Source: Nymphaea colorata (lineage: Eukaryota; Streptophyta; Magnoliopsida; Nymphaeales; Nymphaeaceae). Taken from it: a stretch of DNA of 64,000 nucleotides. The notes beneath the pieces are model-generated. The model was not told the DNA's origin, searched no databases, and worked only from the letters and a program-made list of their open reading frames with translations. Positions 58,902 to 64,000 of the stretch are shown here, one piece after another (position 1 is the first letter of the stretch; each line of letters opens with the position of its first letter). The position numbers and the translations under genes were made by a program. The stretch spans positions 17,834,854 to 17,898,853 of the forward strand of contig NC_045147.1 of the NCBI RefSeq assembly GCF_008831285.2, given 5' to 3'.

Positions 58902-60658
58902 GTTCGTTGTTTCTCTCCCTTCCGTTCTTGGCTTAGATTTTTTTCCTGTTTAGAGCCTTGGATCTGAGTCTTCTGCATTTTCTGGTTTGAGATCCGGAGG
59001 TCTTGTTTGGGTTCGGTGTTGCGGAGAAATTTTAAGGGCTTTACGCTGAAGGAACTAGTGGGTTTTCTTCATGGTTTACGTTTCGAGAGTTGAATTTTGC
59101 TATAGATCTGTTTGCGTTGTATGGTTTTCTTAGATTTCTTGAGATTTAGACCGTCCGTGGCGGTTCTCGTCTCCGTATTTGCTGGTTTTGGTTCGCGTCC
59201 ATCTTGTATGTGTCGGTGGATCTCTCTCGGTTGTGTTTGATTGATTTGGGTAAGGGGGTAGTTGGAAAATCTTGTGACTATTCGAAGAAGATGTTGATGT
59301 TGGGTGCTTTAGTTTAGCTATTATGGTTGTTTTTTTGGGCGGTAGGTAGTGGAGGGGTGGAGAACTGTTGTTCTGTTCTTTGTTCTAGTTTATCTTAGTT
59401 GAAGTTGCTTGTGATCTCCCATAACATGCTGGGAACATGTTGGGCTGCTTTCCAACTCTTAGATCTGGTTGTTTTCTACTCTGTTTTCCTGCCTTGGCTA
59501 TCCATGATGCATAACGTAGAGCGCTCTTCCCTCGATTTGCTATAGCTTGTTTGGCACGATGATTTTATTCTTTTTTCTTTTCATGTTTCGTATCAGAACT
59601 AGTTGGGTCAGTGAATTTTTTTTTGAATCGTCGTTTGTAAAAACTCAATTTGTTCTGCTTACAAAGAGATCTGACTTTTGGATCTACTTAAGAAATTAGA
59701 TCTAGTAATTAGCATCTCTTGTTTTCTACTGACCATGGCAGTTTTTTCCTTCCGGAGATATATTTTGTGATCGTCATTCAGAATAGCTTGTGCGGTTTTG
59801 TCTTCTCCAAACGAAATTTTATTCCCTACTTTGTCTTCCTTTTTCTTGCATAAAAAGTCATTTGTTTTGGCCTGCAAATGGTTAGAACTTGAGTATCATC
59901 TTATATGTTTGTACTTCACTGAGCTCATGTGACAGTCCCCTGTTCTTAAGTTTGTCAAGAAAGGTTCGTCCCGATTTCGTCTACTCTGTACTTGATGTTC
60001 ATAGATCCCAGTATTTTTTTTGGTTTTTACCTTTTATTTCTTTGTACTTATCTATAACCTGATCTATCGGAAAGCGTAGTCCCTCTTGCTGATCTAAATC
60101 TGCTCTGCAAACATTGCTGAGCAAGTGTCCGTGTTTTGTGTTGTGCATTTAGACCATTTCATGCTGTTCATAATTTACCTTTTTCTTTTCCATGTACTCC
60201 GAAATCGTTTAGTATAAAATCCTCTCTGCTACTTAACCTTTACCTGCTTGGAATAAAATTATCGTCGTTTCTGGTTCTATCAGGTTAAGTCTTTTCCATT
60301 TCTGCCGTATCTATTTGTAGAAACAGAAATTGCAGTGAGAATTAGCATATTCGCAAGATTCGATGAGTTACGCACTATTCGAATCTTTTATACTTTACAA
60401 AAGTTGTTACCTTTGCGTCTTCATCGGATAAACTTATCTGATCTCTTTTTCTTTCTTTTTTTTTTGGGTGAAAAAAAGTTGGGACTGGCTTCTATTATTC
60501 GCATGTTTTCTCCGAGTGCATATCTTCGGATGCCATTTGGAGATTATTTAAAGTTCTTATCGGTTCCTATGTGTATATTCTTTCAACTGTAGATTGATTT
60601 CCAATTGGTTAGATCACGGTTACAGTAAACTGACCTAGTCCTTTTTTGTCATATGCAG
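58902..60658 (+). other. 1.76-kb intron in the 5' leader of SAM synthetase
   Basis: Donor CTAAG|GTTCG and acceptor CATATGCAG|CTCGGAG lie upstream of the ATG, and the sequence between is T-rich as plant introns are. A long leader intron ending a few bases before the ATG is a known arrangement in plant SAM synthetase and other strongly expressed housekeeping genes, where it often boosts expression. An apparent upstream in-frame ATG at 60653 lies inside the intron and is not the start. Confidence 0.8.
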
Positions 60659-60667
60659 CTCGGAGAA

Positions 60668-61846
60668 ATGGAGACCTTTCTATTCACCTCAGAGTCCGTC
60701 AACGAGGGCCACCCCGACAAGCTGTGCGACCAGATCTCCGATGCCATCCTCGATGCGTGCCTTGAGCAGGATCCTGACAGCAAGGTCGCTTGTGAGACGT
60801 GCACGAAGACCAACATGGTGATGGTGTTCGGCGAGATCACCACCAAGGCCAATGTAGACTATGAGAAGATCGTCCGCGACACCTGCCGCACCATTGGCTT
60901 TGTCTCCGACGACGTTGGGCTCGACGCTGACAACTGCAAGGTCCTGGTGAACATTGAGCAGCAGAGCCCTGATATTGCACAGGGTGTCCATGGTCACTTC
61001 ACTAAGCGGCCTGAGGAGATTGGTGCCGGTGATCAGGGACACATGTTCGGGTACGCCACCGATGAAACCCCTGAGTTCATGCCTCTTAGCCACGTCCTTG
61101 CTACCAAGCTCGGGGCTCGCCTCACTGAGGTCCGCAAGAACGGTACTTGCTCTTGGCTGCGGCCTGATGGCAAGACCCAAGTCACGGTGGAGTACTACAA
61201 TGACAATGGTGCCATGGTTCCCGTCCGCGTCCACACCGTTCTCATTTCCACCCAGCACGACGAGACGGTGACCAACGATGAAATCGCTGCTGACCTGAAG
61301 GAGCATGTCATTAAGGCGGTCATCCCGGAAAAGTACCTTGACGAGAAGACCATCTTCCATCTTAACCCGTCAGGCCGCTTCGTCATCGGTGGTCCTCATG
61401 GTGATGCTGGGCTGACTGGTCGGAAGATCATCATCGACACCTATGGTGGTTGGGGAGCCCACGGTGGTGGTGCCTTCTCCGGCAAGGACCCAACCAAGGT
61501 CGACAGGAGTGGTGCGTACATTGTCCGCCAGGCTGCCAAGAGCATTGTTGCCAACGGTCTTGCACGCCGCTGCATTGTTCAGGTCTCCTACGCAATCGGT
61601 GTCCCTGAGCCTCTGTCAGTGTTCGTGGACACCTACGGCACTGGGAAAATCCCTGACAAGGAGATCCTGAAGATCGTGAAGGAGAACTTCGACTTCAGAC
61701 CGGGGATGATCTCCATCAACTTGGAGCTGAAGAAGGGTGGGAACAGGTACTTGAAGACCGCTGCCTATGGTCACTTCGGCAGGGACGACCCCGACTTCAC
61801 ATGGGAGGTGGTGAAGCCCCTCAAGTGGGAGAAGCCCGCTGCTTGA
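60668..61846 (+). CDS. SAMS: S-adenosylmethionine synthetase (methionine adenosyltransferase), 392 aa
   Basis: It makes S-adenosylmethionine from methionine and ATP in the cytosol, the methyl donor and precursor for ethylene and polyamines. The single uninterrupted coding exon gives 392 residues, the family's usual length (about 390-394). The N-terminus [18 protein letters not shown] carries the conserved His15 and Asp17 of GHPDK. The signature [12 protein letters not shown] begins at residue 119, and the glycine-rich GGGAFSGKD loop is at 266-274. The end at LKWEKPAA is typical of plants. The start at 60668 is the first ATG after the leader-intron acceptor, in GGAGAAATGG context. Codons are strongly biased to C/G third positions, unlike flanking DNA, which fits high expression. 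No missing key residue seen. Confidence 0.98.
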   Translation: METFLFTSESVNEGHPDKLCDQISDAILDACLEQDPDSKVACETCTKTNMVMVFGEITTKANVDYEKIVRDTCRTIGFVSDDVGLDADNCKVLVNIEQQSPDIAQGVHGHFTKRPEEIGAGDQGHMFGYATDETPEFMPLSHVLATKLGARLTEVRKNGTCSWLRPDGKTQVTVEYYNDNGAMVPVRVHTVLISTQHDETVTNDEIAADLKEHVIKAVIPEKYLDEKTIFHLNPSGRFVIGGPHGDAGLTGRKIIIDTYGGWGAHGGGAFSGKDPTKVDRSGAYIVRQAAKSIVANGLARRCIVQVSYAIGVPEPLSVFVDTYGTGKIPDKEILKIVKENFDFRPGMISINLELKKGGNRYLKTAAYGHFGRDDPDFTWEVVKPLKWEKPAA

Positions 61847-61950
61847 TTCTTTCTCCTCTGGTGTTCTCTCTCGGCTATTTGGGTCCTTTTTCCAAGTTTT
61901 ATTATCGAAAAATAGGTCGAGTCAGTTGGCATTATCTATTTTAGTTTTCG

Positions 61951-62109
61951 CTTGTTTTCTTAGTATCCTTGAGTTGTGCCTACGGCCTCTGTCAGTAAGG
62001 CGTTACAAGAACTGCTGTGCTATTTTTTGTGGTTAAAGCCAATGTTTTTCCCTTGTTTTATTAGTATCCTTGTGTTGTGCCTACTACTTCTGTCAGGACG
62101 CGTTGAAGG
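61951..62109 (+). repeat. ~101-bp-period tandem duplication in the SAM synthetase 3' UTR
   Basis: CTTGTTTT, TTAGTATCCTTG, GTTGTGCCTAC, CTCTGTCAG/TTCTGTCAG and GCGTT appear in the same order at 61951-62009 and 62052-62109. The two copies are diverged, so the duplication is old. Confidence 0.75.
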
Positions 62110-64000
62110 TCTTCTCTGTTAAGCAAACGGGATTTTGCTAATTTTGTGCTAGATTAAGGCGCTGCGTTGTTGATTCCTTATTAGATCTCCGCTGATTTTA
62201 TCTATGTGCTGCCAATCGTGCCGCCATTAGCCTGCTTGAATGGTTGAAAGCTTTTTCATTAAAATAAACCATGGAATCGGTGGGTAGCATTATATAGGGT
62301 CGAACGAGGAACTCCACTTTTACACGGAAGATCATGACAAAGATACGAGGCTTGGTGATCTTAAATCGTGAAATTTGTATTAAATATCTAAAATTCCAAC
62401 GTGAGAGCAAATGTGGTTGATAATAAATAACAAACCGTAAGAAAACAATTTTTTTTTAGGTTTGTTTAAAAGCAGGGTATTCCGTTACTTCAACTGAGAG
62501 CGTTCCAAGGTACTGACATCGGTTGTGCTTTTGTTAACAATTAAAATCTTGAAAGGAGGTTTTGCTAGTTGAAAGTTGTATGATGCACAAGAGTGTTTGC
62601 ATAAAGAAAGGTCTACCGTGTGAAGTTCCGGAGATTCTCCGATCTCCTAATCCGGCAAAGAAGAGCTCTTTGTGAACCACCTTCCTCCTCCTTACTGCCA
62701 TGCCATTTCCTTGTAACATATTCTCTCCCGTCATACTAGATCCATTGTCATTAATCTACACAGGGCCATGACAGGATTCCACTACTTAGCCATCACGACT
62801 GAAAGTAACCAGGGTAAGTGAGAACAGTAAGGAACTAGCTGTTGCATTGGACTTGATATTGGAGCTAGGTATGCACACCAATCGTTTGATCATTCGTCTC
62901 AGCCGCTATTGCTGAATCTCATTCTTATCTTTTTCTTCTCTGTCACTTTTCATTTGTTTTTGGTACCATAGTGTTCTTTAAGCATCTTATGCTATTATAG
63001 TTATTATGCTCGGTAGTTTGTGTGGTCATCACGATAATTAACCGATTTCGTACCCTGAAAGCAACATGAGATTCATTCTTGACAGGTTTGTGAAGTCACA
63101 GCAGTGGCTTCTGCCGAGTAAAGGCGATGCTTGTCATTACGGTCACACCAGTTCCTAACACAGCAATGTAGCACCATGAACAAATCATAAATGCAGGATA
63201 AGTGCAACCTGCACTTTGGCAGAAAAGAAAAGGAATAGCAATGAACACTTTGCCACAAAGGGAACATAAAGGAAGATAAAGAAAAGAAAGTGATGTGGAA
63301 AACGCTTGGAGCCGACGATCATGAGGAACGAGAACGGCCAAGCAAAAGAGATCTCAAGCCAGAAGTTCGGTGAGGCCGCTGGGATTATGGCCAACTCAAT
63401 CGAGTGATGATTTTCTGTTCTTCTTTGTTCTATCTCATCAATCTTAACTATCTTGTCAGCATGTCTGTCTCAAATGCTCCCTCTAGCTTGTGCCGATGGT
63501 TAAATTCAATTTGCAGAAATTCCTTATCATCCGTCTGGTGGTTCTCTGTCTAGTGTCTCCATCTGCTCATGTGTAAGCCGTACTGTTCAAGAAGCTTTAC
63601 ACGAGAAATTGTGTGCCTTGATGCAAGTCTACGGTTCTCTAAAGAAAATGGATGCAGTCTAATGAATTAAATGGACCCAAAAACTTTTTGAATTTTGTAC
63701 ATCAAGTTTGAATCATAATTTACCCAGAATCTCAAAGTGGGCGGTATTGATCAAGGCAAATTCTAAATGTGACATTAAGTCCTGTTATGGTTCTCTTTCT
63801 AAAGGTATCGATGTCTTTGTTATGGTTGTTTTCTGTAATTCCTTGCCTATGTTCAAGCTGATAGCACAAACTACAGGAGTCAAAAATCCCAATTATCGAA
63901 TAAATGAATCTATCGTAGACGTACATGAACATCTAGCACATGATCCCCAAGTCTATTGCATGTTTGATAAATCAATGCCAGAAACCTACAGTTGCATCCT
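62110..64000. other. Downstream flank, no gene recognised
   Basis: Open frames are short on both strands and match nothing I recognise. A short plus-strand frame ending at about 63407 (…KFGEAAGIMANSIE) and its minus-strand shadow (a hydrophobic frame, 63185-63394) look faintly protein-like but have no start, splice or family support. Confidence 0.4.

Noticed and set aside
60653-60667. Earlier in-frame start of SAM synthetase at 60653
   Set aside because: That ATG overlaps the CATATGCAG splice acceptor. The family's N-terminus [10 protein letters not shown] begins at 60668.
60689-61360. 223-codon minus-strand frame inside SAM synthetase
   Set aside because: Shadow of a GC-biased coding exon; no independent signal.
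63073-63407. Hydrophobic minus-strand frame and its plus-strand counterpart ending GIMANSIE
   Set aside because: Faintly protein-like but with no recognisable family, no supported start and no splice context.
1-64000. CRISPR arrays, operons, riboswitches, tRNA or rRNA genes
   Set aside because: The window is plant nuclear DNA. The tandem repeats found lack CRISPR spacing, and no tRNA or rRNA sequence was recognised.

Overview
This is plant nuclear DNA. Genes are split by GT-AG introns and lie in AT-rich sequence full of microsatellites. The recognisable proteins are plant families: GH17 beta-1,3-glucanases, a plant GT31 galactosyltransferase, S-adenosylmethionine synthetase and a FAR1/FRS-like transposase relative. 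The glucanase and SAM synthetase exons are GC-rich against AT-rich surroundings, which would suit a monocot or early-diverging angiosperm, but species and lineage cannot be fixed from this window.

Layout. 1-4.2 kb: no gene recognised, one candidate MITE. About 4.4-12.8 kb (+): a five-coding-exon gene for a 635-residue protein whose spaced motifs resemble animal vasculin/GPBP1. 14.9-23.9 kb: a GH17 cluster, comprising a decayed copy (+), an intact gene (+), a copy with one frameshift (+) and an intact gene (-). All share a signal-peptide exon followed by one intron. 24.1-26.7 kb: two diverged tandem duplications without genes. 28.7-35.2 kb (+): an 11-exon GT31 beta-1,3-galactosyltransferase. 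36.5-46.1 kb (-): a 10-exon conserved plant protein with a coiled coil, a conserved C-terminal region and three SUMO-consensus sites; it converges tail-to-tail with the galactosyltransferase. 46.9-48.9 kb (-): a decayed FAR1/FRS-type gene. 49-58.4 kb: no gene recognised, but two candidate small TIR elements and AT-rich repeats. 58.5-62.1 kb (+): S-adenosylmethionine synthetase with an intron in its leader and an intronless ORF. 62.1-64 kb: nothing assigned.

How the genes relate. The glucanases (secreted, callose/cell wall) and the galactosyltransferase (Golgi glycosylation) both concern the extracellular matrix, but nothing shows they work as a unit. The neighbourhood looks like ordinary plant gene order. 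Its most distinctive feature is the number of local tandem duplications, 50 bp to 1 kb, mostly in introns and spacers. No retrovirus-like or LTR element was recognised. Exon boundaries were chosen by hand from reading frame, splice dinucleotides and family knowledge, with phases checked; no transcript evidence was available.
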